From Trifolium pratense (lineage: Eukaryota > Streptophyta > Magnoliopsida > Fabales > Fabaceae), in the NCBI RefSeq assembly GCF_020283565.1, contig NC_060065.1, positions 27,764,409-27,828,408 on the forward strand: a DNA stretch of 64,000 nucleotides. Reading direction: 5' to 3'. Every line of letters starts with the position of its first letter. The stretch's first letter is position 1. The notes under the pieces are model-generated. The model was not told the DNA's origin. It ran no database searches and saw nothing but the letters and a program-made list of their open reading frames with translations. The position numbers were made by a program, and so were the translations under genes. Shown here in pieces: positions 36,601 to 47,809 of this stretch.

Positions 36601-36686
36601 AGTTTATTAGGAGACAAGTGAATTCGGTTGCTCACACTTTAGCCAGGGCCGGCCCAAGCCCAAAGCAAGTGAAGTTAGGGCTTTAG
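33630..36686 (+). pseudogene. LINE ORF2: reverse transcriptase, zinc-binding and RNase H domains
   Basis: 1018 codons without a stop. Recognition starts near residue 13 (QRAKMHWLQEGDLNTRFFH), the linker that normally follows the missing endonuclease. The reverse transcriptase covers about 155-415, with KIDISKAYDKVDW, GLRQGDPLSPYLF and the catalytic FADD at 355-358. A zf-RVT region covers about 690-785 (CPLCEDEVEDDVHAFFTC). An RNase H domain starts near 880 (CNVDAAF, EEGEAWAL, FESDSQ). The frame enters the hAT element at 36644 and stops at 36684-36686, so the C-terminus is foreign. Without endonuclease it could not retrotranspose unaided. The long open frame suggests a fairly young insertion. 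Confidence 0.9.
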
Positions 36687-37408
36687 GCCCCCAAAATTTG
36701 GGCCAAGAAATAGGCCTCAATTGTTTTTTTTGTTGTTGGGGAAATAGACCTCAATTTTTAATATAGAGATATTTGTTCCTAATTGTTGATAGTATTTTAG
36801 TAATAGCGCAGCGGCTGAAGGCCTTGCATTTTTTAGCTCTTGGTCACAGGATCGAAACTTAACTGTTGCATTTTCAATTTATTTTTCCAAAAATTATTAA
36901 TAAGCCTCATTTTCCAATGTTTGAATAATAACACACTACCACCACCGTAATTGCTTTCTTGGTGAGTACACCAATATAATTAATTCACTAACAAAGTTAA
37001 TTTTTTGACCTGATGATTTATTATTTATTATAATTATTCATAAGTGATTAAATTATATTTTACAAAAAATTATCAAAAAAAAAACTATTTTTTACAAAAT
37101 TACCTATAACTTCTTTTTTTTTTTTTTTTAAAACTTGATATCCGGCCCTAGGATCGACTAATCAAAGGGACCAATCCCACTATTTTTTGAAAACTTGAAA
37201 AAAGTAATTAAAAATAATATTAGAAATAAAACAATTGTTAAAACAATTGTTTTAGCCGAGGTGTGACAACTATTATTGTATAAAAGGATTAATATTTTTT
37301 TTTTATCATTTTTTTTTATTTTTTTTGGCAAACTTTTTTTTTAATCATTTCTAAAAAGCCTCATTTAATTTTTCGCTTTAGGCCTCAACATATGTTGGGC
37401 CGGCCCTG
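36644..37408. mobile_element. Non-autonomous hAT element inside the LINE ORF, 765 bp
   Basis: Termini CAGGGCCGGCCCA and TGGGCCGGCCCTG are perfect inverted repeats. The 8-bp duplication ACTTTAGC lies at 36636-36643 and 37409-37416. After the right-hand duplication the LINE coding frame resumes (AANSWTSF) and reaches a typical LINE C-terminus and stop. No transposase is present. A micro-insertion lies within it at 36723-36741. Confidence 0.92.
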
Positions 37409-37524
37409 ACTTTAGCTAGGGCGGCCAATTCCTGGACTAGTTTCCGTAGATTTGAGATTATTCCTTCATGTATTGAACTTTTGATATTTAATGAAATGCA
37501 GTAAGTTTGTTTGGTTCAAAAAAA

Positions 37525-39470
37525 TGGTTATTTTGTGTCTTTATTCAAAAGTTAATAGAATATTAAAATGTTAAAAAAAAAATTCAACAAGATTCAAACC
37601 CTGACCTTTAGTTACACTTTTTATTACATTGACCATTAAGCCATATCAATTAATTTGATATATTTTTGTAACCAACATATAATCAATATGAGTTAAATGC
37701 CCAATTGCAACCACAAAACCCCACTTTATTTGTCACATCTCCCACTTTTTTTTTCTTCTTTTTATCTAAAAACTCCCACAATTTTTTTTCTTTTTATCTA
37801 CAAATCCAATTTTTTGTATGTAAACCAAATTCATATTACCTCACTTTATACAAATTCAATTTATTTATTAAATAAAAATCAATTATTAACTAGGCATCGA
37901 TATATCCTATACATATTTATTAATTGGGCATCGACCATCTGCCACGTTTTTTTTAATATAGGTAGATTACACATTTCTTTTTTTTTTCTTTTTATATACA
38001 AATCCAATTTTTTATATGTAACCCAAATTCAAATTACCTCACTTTATTTGTTTGTAAATTACCACACTTTATTTGTTATTTCTCCCACATTTTTTTTTCT
38101 TTTAATCTACAAATCCATTTTTTTAAATACCTAAAAAAAATAAAATATTAATGCTATATTTGTCTACACAATTTTTTTTTTTTTTAATCTTACTTAAAAC
38201 AAAAATAGTTGTCCTTTTATTTTATGTTTTCGTTTTTTTATTTTCTGAAAATTTTTATATGAAAATTTTTCATCAATAAGCCAGCAATACTAATTACCTA
38301 AAAAAAATAAAATATTAATGCTATATTTGTCCGTTTATTTTATATTTGTCTACACATATTATTTTGAATTTTTTTTAATATCAACTTAATTTTTTTGAAT
38401 TTTTTTTAATATCAACTTAATTTATGGAATTCAAGCCAATATTCAATTAAGTTGATTTTTAATTCAACTAAATATATTTAAGAACAAAACTTAGAAACAG
38501 TTCCAGAGAAACTGTTTTTTTTTTTTTTTGTACAACCATATAAACGGGTTTTATTGTGACCAATTAAAACATGACACATGGATTAATTTATTTCATATCA
38601 CTAATTTCAATTTTAATAAAATTCATGTTGTCAATTCGAATTTCGTCGAGCAAGTGGAAGAGAAGAGTAAAGCGATGGAGATCACCACTACTCTTTCCTT
38701 CAATTCATCCCTTCCTTTTTCACCATCTCAACTTATGGTTTAACAACATATGGCTGCAAGATTCTCACACACACATATATATATCTTCATCAAGGGAGAA
38801 CTCAAACGATTTCAGTTCGTTGGCCTTTCATCAAAGTCTCTCCATGTTATATGGTTGCAAGATTCTCCATGGTTGGGGGTTATTGTCATGTTTATATTGT
38901 TGTTGTTGTTGTTGTTGATTTCACTTTCATTGATACAATCAATGTTGATAACAATGGCGGAAATTAAAAACCGAGTTTCACTTTTAGATTTTTAGATAAC
39001 GGTGAACTGACAGAGTTTAATAAATTATTAATGACGAATAAATTAATTCAGGTGTCGCGTTTTAATTGGTGAACAATATCAACAGTACCTATGCACTGTT
39101 TCTAAGTTTTGTCCTATATTTAATTAATTTAATATGAGAATATGGTGGGAGAAAAACTGAAAAACTTCCGAAAAAATGATGAGACTAAAACAATAAGAAT
39201 TCTCAGTCATCTCGAGGGGATTTGTCTCTACAAGGTTGCGCGGATGATACTTTTAGTTTAAAAAAATATAAGAATTAAATACAAGTTGTAAATAGTTGAA
39301 AAATAAATCACATTTTTTAGAAGATTTTTTTTGGGAAGATATTTTGTGGTTGATATAAAGACTAATTATTAATTTTTTGAGAAATAAATTACCTTTTATT
39401 TTATCGGAACAAAAAATTCACTTGTCATCAATACATTGGTCATTCTTTTGGAATAGATTGACCATCAATA
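37525..39470. other. AT-rich region with local duplications
   Basis: A block with TCTCCCAC, a T tract, CTACAAATCCAATTTTTTGTA and ATTACCTCACTTTAT occurs near 37730-37850 and again at about 37975-38110. AATTACCTAAAAAAAATAAA occurs twice, near 38125 and 38293. A (TTG)n run lies near 38896-38919. Frames at 37697-38134 and 38571-38918 are low-complexity and unlikely to be genes. Confidence 0.45.
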
Positions 39471-39474
39471 CATT

Positions 39475-40620
39475 ATGCAGTATCTATATTTAGTAGCACG
39501 GAACTTGTGTTTACTAATATATTATGTTGTCTATTTTTTTTTTAATAATTTACGGGTTATATTCATATTAATATGGAAACCTAATTTTTGTGGTTATATC
39601 TACACATCTTATATTTTTACTCATATATTAATAAAGTTGTATATATTTTTATTAATTTTACACGAGTTATACTCATATATTAATACAGGGACATAATCTT
39701 TTGTGTGAATTCTGAGGAACCTATGTTTTTCTTCTTATTAATAAGGTTTTCTGTTCTTTAATAATTTATGTAGGACCTACATTTATACTCATTTATACTC
39801 ATATATAAATGTAGGACCTACATTTATTTCTACAAGATTATATTTTTAGTCATATTTTAATAAAGCTTTTTAATTTTTTATAATTTTACGAGTTATAGTA
39901 GATCATGTGACCTATGTTTTTTATTAATATATTAATAAGGTTGTCAATTCTTTCATAATTTCTACATGACATATATTTATACTCATATATTAATACAATG
40001 ATCTAATCTTTTGTGTGATTTCTGCTTGGGTTATATGCTTTTACTCTTATTAATAAAGTTTTTAGTTTTTTACTATTTTTTGTGAGACCTATATTTATAC
40101 TCATATGTTAATACAATGACATAATATTTTGTGTAATTTTTGCGGGACCTATGTTTTTTACTCATATTAATAAGCTTGCACGTTCTTTTATAATATATGC
40201 GGAACCTATATTTATACTCATATATTAACATGAAAACTTATTTTTTATGTTGTCTATTTTTTTTACAATTTTACGGGTTATACTCATATTTAATATTTAA
40301 TACGGTGACCTAATTATTTTGATGATTTTTGTGAGACCTATATTTTCACTAACATATTAATAAGGTTGCCTATTTTCTAATAATTTTTACGGGACTATAT
40401 TTATACTCATATATTGAATACATGGACATAGGTTTTTGGTGATTTTTACAAGACCTATGTTTTTACTAATATATTAATAAGGTAACCTATTTTTTCATAA
40501 TTTCTACGTATATTATCTATATTTATATATTTTTTTGAACAAAATTTATATTATATTAATACGGATACCTAAGGTTTTTTGGTGGTTTTACCATTGTTTT
40601 TTTTCTATTTTTTTTTACCA
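39475..40620. repeat. Diverged ~110-120-bp tandem array
   Basis: About ten units share TATTAATAAGGTTG, TTTTATAATTTTTACGGGACC and TATATTTATACTCATATATT, with many indels. The array sits just inside the Helitron 3' terminus at 40714-40742. Confidence 0.75.
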
Positions 40621-40713
40621 AATATTATATCCTTTCTAATTTTTATCTTTTGATTTACTTTCCAATAAATTATTATTTCATGTTACCAAGTGAGGAGCGG
40701 CAACGCCGCGACT

Positions 40714-40742
40714 CCCGTGCGAACGCACGGGTGTTCTGCTAG
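40714..40742 (+). mobile_element. Helitron 3' terminus
   Basis: Hairpin CCCGTGC-GAAC-GCACGGG, then TGTTCTG and CTAG followed by T. The 5' end was not identified. Confidence 0.8.
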
Positions 40743-41113
40743 TTTGAATTAGTTTTTGAATCTTAAGTTTATCTTATTCGCCCTCACTGATTTTTTTTGG
40801 GTACATTGTCTAACTGAATTTTAATTATAGAGAACTACTAATATAGATACAAAACCAAATAAATTCATCTTAGGTACACTCACAATAAAAAAATTAAAAC
40901 AACGGTGTGAATATACATTTTTTAATCAAATGCATTTTCTTTCAATTTAAATATTTGGATTAGTGCAACAGCAAGTGTTATAGAATGAGTTTTTTTCTTA
41001 ATCCAACAAAAAAAAAAGGACTTTTTTATGGTATTACGTAAACCACTAATTGAACTTTGTAGCATGAAAAGTCAAGAATATTGGTTATGAAAATTTACAA
41101 GGTATTATTTTGA

Positions 41114-41325
41114 GATTTTTTCTCTTTAGACCCCCAACGTATCTTTTTATCCTCTTGATTTTACTTTTTTGTCTTTCAATAAAAACTTCGGTTCCTGTCA
41201 ACCGTATTTTTCCCGAATTTGAACTAGAAAAAATTTCAGTTTCTACGAACCAGAGTTTTTATCAGAGGCAAAATTGAATTTTTAGACATATAAAATATAT
41301 GTTGGGGGCCTAAAGAGAAAATATC
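41114..41325. mobile_element. MULE-type MITE, second member, 212 bp
   Basis: Ends GATTTTTTCTCTTTAGACCCCC and GATATTTTCTCTTTAGGCCCCC (reverse complement). The 9-bp flanks TTATTTTGA and CTATTTTGA differ at one base. The centre has the same AAACTTCGGTT/AACCG hairpin theme as 18604-18857. Confidence 0.8.
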
Positions 41326-41393
41326 CTATTTTGATTCGTTTTTTAATATATACAGTATAAAATATTCCAGCGGAACAAAAAAAATTCATCGGT

Positions 41394-41420
41394 CCGTGCA
41401 TCGCACGGGTTAAAAACTAG
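41394..41420 (+). mobile_element. Helitron 3' terminus
   Basis: Hairpin CCGTGC-ATC-GCACGG, then GTTAAAAA and CTAG followed by T. Confidence 0.8.
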
Positions 41421-42893
41421 TATTGATACAAATCTAAAAAAACAAAATCTAAAATTTAACAAAAACAAATCAATCATATAGTGGTGGAGAAAACCATCTA
41501 AATCCCACTAACAACTCCTAAAAGGTAGGGATTATTAACTAAAACATAGAAACAAATCATAATAAATATGTAATTAAATAAAATCCTAATTATCTAGTGT
41601 AACTAAATTTTCCATCTAATAACCACAACCAATTGAAGAACAAAAAAAACATGATATATATGATTGTCAAGGTAAGAACATAAATAGTACTTACAATCAA
41701 GAGGCATAGTGTTGCTATATTTTTCTTTAATCAATTAAAGTTTATAAAACTTACCCTGTCAAACCCTAATTTGTAAACCTGACAAACAATAAAACATTCC
41801 AAAGCAAGAAAAATGATATGATTTGAAACTAAAATTTGATGAAGAAACATGAAAATAATTATCATTAGCAAAACAATTAAGTTCTTACCCCTGTTTGTCT
41901 GACTTTTTAGAGCAGTAAAGCATCCAACTTTCGAAATCAACAAAAATCTCTGCATTTAAAAAAACAACAAAATCATCATGATGAACAATAAAACCCAATG
42001 GCAACAGAAAGAGGATTATAAAGAGGAATGAAAAGAAAATTAGGGATTTGGAAAAAAGAACAAAACTGAAATTACCTGCTGGATGAGTCTTGAAACATGT
42101 TGGAGGATTCGATTGAGAAGATTGAGAAGAAAACCTAATTTGCAAACATAGACAAAAAAGAAATAGGCCACATAAAAATCAGATGATGAAATTAAATCCA
42201 TAAAACAACAGATAGATGGAGAAGCAATTTGAAACCTTTGGAGATTATGGCTTGTGCCATCCAAGATGGTTGATTCATGGAGAGAGACGAAGTTCAAAGG
42301 AATCAACAAAAAATGGAGAGAGATGAGTAAGAAAGTGAGTTTAGATATTGAAAAAGAGTGGGATAAATTGAATTTTGAAATTGATTCCAACAAAGCAGAA
42401 ATACAACAATAGTGGCAACATATCAAACAGGTATTAGCGCTGCAACATTTGGCTTTTGAGAGAGACAGATGAAAAGGACGTTACAACTTACAACCATGCT
42501 TCTGTCTCTCATTTGTTTTAATGTTCATGGAGAAGAAATACATTCAATCAAACTAACTTGTTACTTAAAAAAAGTTTATAGATTGAATGAAATTAAAATT
42601 TTGAAATAAAAAATTAAAATTTAGAAATAAAAAATCTTATGAAAACTACTGTTATATCAGTTTGGTTTTCTCCTCAATTAAAGTTTACAAATAACAAATA
42701 AAACAAATTAAAATTGAAACAAATCAAATCCAAAAAAAAAAAATTGATACAAATCTAAAAAAACAAAATCTAAAATTTAACAAAAACAAATCAATCATAT
42801 TGTGGTGGAGAAAACCATCTAAATCCCACTAACAACTCCTAAAAGGTAGGGATTATTAACTAAAACATAGAAACAAATCCTAATAAATATGTA
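41421..42893. repeat. ~150-bp direct repeats flanking gene-fragment copy 2
   Basis: 41421-41574 and about 42745-42893 are nearly identical, both starting TTGATACAAATC and ending AATAAATATGTAAT. Between them lies the duplicated gene fragment. The left repeat begins right at the Helitron 3' end. Confidence 0.85.
41888..42740 (-). pseudogene. Duplicated gene fragment, copy 2
   Basis: Matches 28861-29985 with roughly 95 % identity in the part nearest the putative first exon. It lacks about 270 bp present in the middle of copy 1. An extra T in the third exon-like block shifts the frame relative to copy 1 and leaves it open (RFLLISKVGCF). The coding status of either copy is doubtful. Confidence 0.45.
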
Positions 42894-42894
42894 A

Positions 42895-43400
42895 TCTATA
42901 TATATAATTCATAAATAGTTGTGTAACCACATTATTTTTATTATAATTTCAGTATATAAATAATATATATTTTATTAGTTAAAAACGGTTCGGTCCGGTT
43001 GAATCCCGATCGGAAAACCTTAAACCAATAAACATTCGTGCATTTGCGGTTAAAATTGTGCCCAGACTTAATATTATTCCTGGAGTCGCCACCGATTACC
43101 TTCGTTTCTCTAAACCTGGGTCAAATTTGGTTTAATTTTGGATTGGTGAAACTAATTTAATTAAATTATTGGCTGAAGAAGAAACGATAGATGAAGCTAG
43201 GATTTCGATGAAACTGGTTTAATTAAATTATTGCCAAACAATAAGAACGATGGATCAGGATGTAACTGAGTTTATTTTGACTTACAGTGATAGACAAAAC
43301 TGACACTAAAAGTCAAATTTACTTTCAAATAAGAAACCGGATTACTTTAAAAAATAAGGTGTGAACCAGATTACTTTGAAAAATAGTTCTGGTATTGGTG
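42895..43400. other. AT-rich sequence, no gene seen
   Basis: The interval before the SINE at 43421 shows no bounded element or coding frame. Confidence 0.35.
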
Positions 43401-43420
43401 AAAGTAAGATCTTTTTACAG

Positions 43421-43546
43421 ATTTTTTTTTTTGAAGAAGCTAAATTAGCCCACTCAAATTGGCGCCAGAGAGAATCGAACCTCAGACGTCAAGAGGAGCA
43501 CACTCCCAGGTTTCAAGCCAATACCAATGCACCAACCCAAGTGGGT
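43421..43546 (-). mobile_element. SINE, minus orientation, 11-bp target duplication
   Basis: Flanked by TCTTTTTACAG at 43410-43420 and 43547-43557. On the minus strand it begins near CCCACTTGGGTTGGTGCATTGG and has box B-like GAGGTTCGATTCTC. It ends in an A tail. A diverged relative lies at 24139-24264. Confidence 0.85.
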
Positions 43547-43947
43547 TCTTTTTACAGTTTTTTTATTTTTAGTGGCAGTTTTGTGTCACTGTAATCTTCC
43601 AAATGCATGAACTAACACACTCAAATCAAACAAAGCAAAGATAGATTTTTAAGTGAGAAAGATAGTAAGAGTGTGAACTTACTTACAATAATTTCCTCAT
43701 AAACATTTAACAACTTACAATAATTTCAAAATACCCAACTAATATTTTTTTTTGAACAAGCAATACCCAACCAATCTTAATATCAATATATAAGCAAGAA
43801 ATTAACAATAAATTTCATATTATCATACACATATAATACAAGATCATCAATTTTAAATTTAATACTTTCTTGCGCAAAATAAATAAATAAATAACAATAA
43901 CACTAAAATATGCATTTCATATTTTGACAATTCATATGCCCTACTTT

Positions 43948-44082
43948 TTTTTTTGGTCCAGTAGCATGCCTAGTGGCTAGAAATTCCACCTTAAAGGTGG
44001 ATAAGTGGAGTGTCCGAGTTCGAACCCCAACTCTTGAGTTTATAACGCGATGTTCTTACCAACTGAGTTAAACTCACGAGAA
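43948..44082 (-). mobile_element. SINE of a different family, minus orientation
   Basis: On the minus strand it has box A-like TAACTCAGTTGGTAAGAAC and box B-like GGGGTTCGAACTC, with an A tail. Flanks CATATGCCCTACTTT (43933-43947) and CATATACCCTACTTT (44083-44097) match at 14 of 15 bases. It is not a functional tRNA gene: no cloverleaf can be closed. Confidence 0.82.
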
Positions 44083-44210
44083 CATATACCCTACTTTCAT
44101 ATTAAAAGAAGATCAAATAAAAGCATGCCTCATAAACAAACTTTCCAAACTTGTTAAAGTTCACATAGTTCATTATAATTGTGTATCTTTTAACGTAGTC
44201 ATTGTTATGT

Positions 44211-44885
44211 CACTACTACAAAAAAAAAAAGTTTTAATAGCACATATTTAGAGGCCGTTTGTTATAGTTTATTTTAGAAAAAAAAAAACATTTTTTTTAT
44301 AAAAATAATCACTTTTAATTGTTTTGCGTCTGTTTGTTACAGATTTTTAAAATAATCAGAAGCTAAAAATAATCAGAAAATAGCTAAAAATGAGAAGCTA
44401 CTAAGAGTAACTTATAAAATAATAGATTTTTTGTAGAGGAGAGAGAAAAGAAATGTTAAAAGGAGAAAATTGTTTGTAATTAAAAAAATCACTTTTATAA
44501 GTTGTATCAAAACAAACTAAAGATTATTTTATTTAAAAAAATGATTTTTATTATAATAAACAAACACAAAGTAAATTCAACTTTTCTAAAGTTCTAATCT
44601 CTAAATTATTTTAGATCAAAATCACTATTTTTTTAATCTGTAACAAACGCACCCTTAATAGCGCTTATTTGAAAAACGCTATTAAAAACATAGAAATTGA
44701 GCCTTATAATAGCTGTTTTAATATAAACGCTATTAAATCCTTAAACCCGAGAACGCTACAATAGCGGTTTTGAGAAAACGCTATTAAAGCTATAAACGCA
44801 GAACTCTATAAGAGCACTTTGATAAAGCGCTATTAATGTTGATACCCTATAATAACACGTTTTTGCATGAGCGCTATAGTAAAGA
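44211..44885 (+). mobile_element. CACTA element terminal fragment
   Basis: Starts CACTACTACAAAAAAA, the classic EnSpm/CACTA terminus. It continues into subterminal repeats of AATAGCG and AACGCTATT in both orientations up to about 44875. The opposite terminus is not seen, so this is one end only. Confidence 0.75.
44251..44654. mobile_element. Harbinger/Tourist-like MITE nested in the CACTA end
   Basis: Imperfect inverted termini GAGGCCGTTTGTTATAG and GGGTGCGTTTGTTACAG. Target duplication is TTA at 44248-44250 and 44655-44657. Without it, the CACTA subterminal sequence reads on smoothly (ATATTTA then ATAGCGC). Confidence 0.7.
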
Positions 44886-44889
44886 AAAA

Positions 44890-45930
44890 TAATAAAACTG
44901 TATTGGGTGAATCGAACCCTTGAGTCCTTGACTCCTTGGTTGATGAATAATAATAGAAAGAAAAAAAGAAAAATTTATCTCCTACCCTCACAACTGCATC
45001 GTTCCTTGGTTCCTCTACTCTCACAACGTCAAAGAAGAGTGGAGAACCGGAATTGGATCCTCTTCTTCATAATTTTTATCCTTCTCTAAATCTCAGTCAT
45101 TGATTCAATCTAATGGTAGGAATTTTGAAAGAGAAAAGTCAAATAACTCCAAATCTCTTTCTCTATTTACACACATAACTCCAAATCCCTGGATCTGGAA
45201 AAATGCCAAAGAACTCAAGATTCACAAGGAGATTCCTTCTTGTTTTGGAGAAAATGGTATTTAGGTTGCAGATTCATCTTCATCATCTTCAAGTACCATA
45301 AGAGGACCACAAAATGTGGTTACTTGTATCTATCAATGTAAATTAAAAGGTCGTTCATGTTTGATTACAGTTTCATGGAAAAAAATTTGATGGGCCAAGT
45401 TTTGAGTTTTTTTTTTTTTGACAAAGGCCAAGTTTTGAGTGTTGGAATTGATGAGTTGGGTAATCATCGTTTATGTAAGTTTGATATAAAAGTCATGGTT
45501 GTTTTCAAAAAGAAAAAACTATCAAGAGTAAAAGTAGGTCCTGTGACTGTTAAGATTTTTTTGCAAGGGACTGTTTTAAACAAGAAAATTTATTGTATAC
45601 TAGAATGTGTGAAACTGATGCACTCAAATAACTTATACATAAATATATACTCAAATAACTTATAAAAATATACATTTAAGGAGTAGTTCATTAAACTGAA
45701 TACTATGCATAATTGACCTTAATTTCAATCTCTACTTTGCTTTATTTAGCTTATCATGGAGAAAAAGTGACAAAGTAAAAGATCATAATGGTGCTTTAAC
45801 GAATTTAGTCGATACTTGCCGCTACCCCTCTCACTGAATTATAATGAACTAGGAAACAACAACCAACAAGAAAGTAACAAATTAATGAAGAATGCAACAA
45901 AGATAGTAGAAATGCCTTACAGACACCTCT
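44890..45930. other. Intergenic sequence, no gene recognised
   Basis: Contains the clearest micro-insertion (45408-45425). The frame at 45357-45665 is disrupted by that poly(T) tract and shows no domain. Confidence 0.4.
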
Positions 45931-46479
45931 ATGAATAAGTGTGTCGCGGTGTCCAACACATGTCAGTGTCAGACACTCGTATGACACTCGTACAACACGT
46001 GTCAGATAGCTCATAGCGGTGTCGGAAAAATCTCAATTTTTCTTTTACTTTGACACTCCTTTGATTGGTGTCCGACACTCATACGACACGTGTCAAACAA
46101 TGTCCCAAAAAAATTATTTTTCTTTTCTTATACTTTTCTTAAGCACATATCAGACATATCTACAAGAGTTAAAGATGTGTCGAAACAACAATATTGATCA
46201 ATAAAGGATTGAAGACATTATATTTTGATTACAATATTTTTAGTTTTTCCAATAGTAGATGAATAAATAAAGGCAAAATACTATCGTATCTTGTTTTAAA
46301 ACTTTTTTCAAGAAATAACTTGCTCAAATTAGATTTACATGTATATATTTTGATTATCAATTTATATGTTTTATAAATATCTAGCGGTGTCGGTGTCCTA
46401 TATTTTTTACATTAATGGTGTCGTGGTGTACGTGTCGTGTCGCATCGCGGTGTCCGTGTCGGAGTCCGTGCTTCATAGG
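45931..46479. repeat. GTGTCGG-rich terminal-inverted repeat element
   Basis: Left end TATGAATAAGTGTGTCGCGGTGTCC and right end with GTGTCCGTGTCGG and CCGTGCTTCATA are roughly inverted. The interior has many ACACGTGTC and GTGTCCGACACTC motifs. No transposase and no clear target duplication. A shorter relative is in the amine oxidase intron at 2898-3060. Confidence 0.55.
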
Positions 46480-47060
46480 AAATGTCATACATAATAGCCT
46501 TTCATATAGCTTCAGACTTACTGAGAGTTTGAGGGAAGAAGATAATTCCTTGAATATTGATCGATTGGTTTAAAATGAGGCACAATCTCTTAAGGGTGTG
46601 TTTGGAACAAGAGAAACAAAGACGAGAGAGAGATCCAAGAGAGAAAGAGGGAAGAGAGATCACATTTCTCTCGTTTCGAAGACCGAAAATAGGGAAGAGA
46701 TGCCAATTTTTCATGTGGGTCCCACGTGCTTTCTTTTTCTTCGCAAAACTGAAGAGAAAAGATGAGAGAAAGCTTAATCTTATTCTTTTCCTTTTTTTAC
46801 CCTTTTGTTCTTCGTTAGCAGCAACAAAACCATCAACACCCTATTGGAACTATGGTTAATGACACATGCAAGAGCCAGATCTGGTCAAATGAGACTGCCT
46901 TGCCATTGCCATTGCCATTGCCATTGCCATGGGTTGAGGGAGGAGAAGAAGAAGACTACGTGGTGGAGAGGTGGGAAGAGTGATATGGATAATCTATTAA
47001 TTAAAATCGATTATCACTTATTAATTTATCCTTATTACTTTTAACTAAGTGACAGGTTTT
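46480..47060. other. Intergenic sequence with a hexanucleotide repeat
   Basis: A (CCATTG)n run lies at about 46902-46931. The purine-rich stretch 46590-46800 has open frames of biased composition with no recognised family. Confidence 0.4.
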
Positions 47061-47061
47061 A

Positions 47062-47807
47062 TATTCTTCATTGTAATTTTATTGAAAAATATATATATTG
47101 AAAGAATATATAATAAATACAAAAAAAAAAAGAATATAGAAAGAATATAAGATATAAATACAATAAAAAGTGCTTAAAAATAGAAATAAAACAGATTATA
47201 GATAGAAATAAAATAAGACAATATATTTATGCTTAAAAATATGAATAAAAAAACTATAAAAAAAATAAGATAAGTATGCATAAAAATAGAAATATAGAAA
47301 TAGAAACATAAACAATATTTTTTCAAAAAAATAAAAGAAACGTAAACAATATTTCTCATAAAAAAATAATATTACCACCAAATTTACTACTAATATTTAA
47401 TAATAATATAATAAAGTTATTATAAAAAAATACAATAATATAGACTTTTTAAGCAAAATAATAATAAAGTTATTATAAAAATATATAATAAAGTTAATTA
47501 CTATCAAATTTACTAAATTACCCTAAGTATTCCTAATCAAATTTCTAAATTTTTTATTAAAAAATATACACCGACCATTATTTGTGATTAATAATTTATT
47601 CATTTAATAAATCTTACAAAAAATAAGTATTCAAAAAGTCTTACAAGAAATAACACAACACAAAAGTTTTATTTATATTTTAACAATATTATACAATAAA
47701 TTTTTAAATATTTTATTCTAAATAAATTTTTACCTTAATATAATGACAAACTTAAATATCGAATAAAAATCAATAGACTCGTGCGAATGCACGGGTCTTT
47801 TAACTAG
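47062..47807 (+). repeat. Helitron 3' region, sister to 62.2-63.46 kb
   Basis: AT-rich sequence including CAAATTTACTAAATTACCC, TATACACCGACCATTATTTG and AATGACAAACTTAAATATCG, ending in CTAG. Closely similar sequence lies at about 62580-63458, where two short Helitrons interrupt it. Confidence 0.75.
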
Positions 47808-47809
47808 TC

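Larger units (their letters stand above)
33630..37524 (+). mobile_element. 5'-truncated L1-type LINE
   Basis: Holds the 3' two-thirds of ORF2 and a short tail: the normal stop is TAA at 37501-37503 region and the element closes TTTGGTTCAAAAAAA at 37510-37524. ORF1 and the endonuclease are missing. A 765-bp hAT element at 36644-37408 splits the last part of the ORF. No convincing target duplication was found. Confidence 0.88.
42894..47807 (+). mobile_element. Possible Helitron (5' end tentative, 3' end clear)
   Basis: The 3' end is a hairpin CGTGC-GAAT-GCACG at 47780-47793, GGTCTTTTAA, then CTAG at 47804-47807 followed by T. The TCTATATATATAATTC after an A at 42893 is a plausible 5' end, but the flanks do not rebuild a known empty site, so that end is only a candidate. 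No Rep-helicase is visible. SINEs, a CACTA end and other elements lie within. Confidence 0.45.

Noticed and set aside
37697..38134. 145-codon frame
   Set aside because: Phe/Tyr/Leu-rich translation of T-rich duplicated sequence.
43948..44082. tRNA gene candidate (box A and box B on the minus strand)
   Set aside because: It has a poly(A)-type tail and a 15-bp target duplication and lacks a closable cloverleaf, so it is a SINE.
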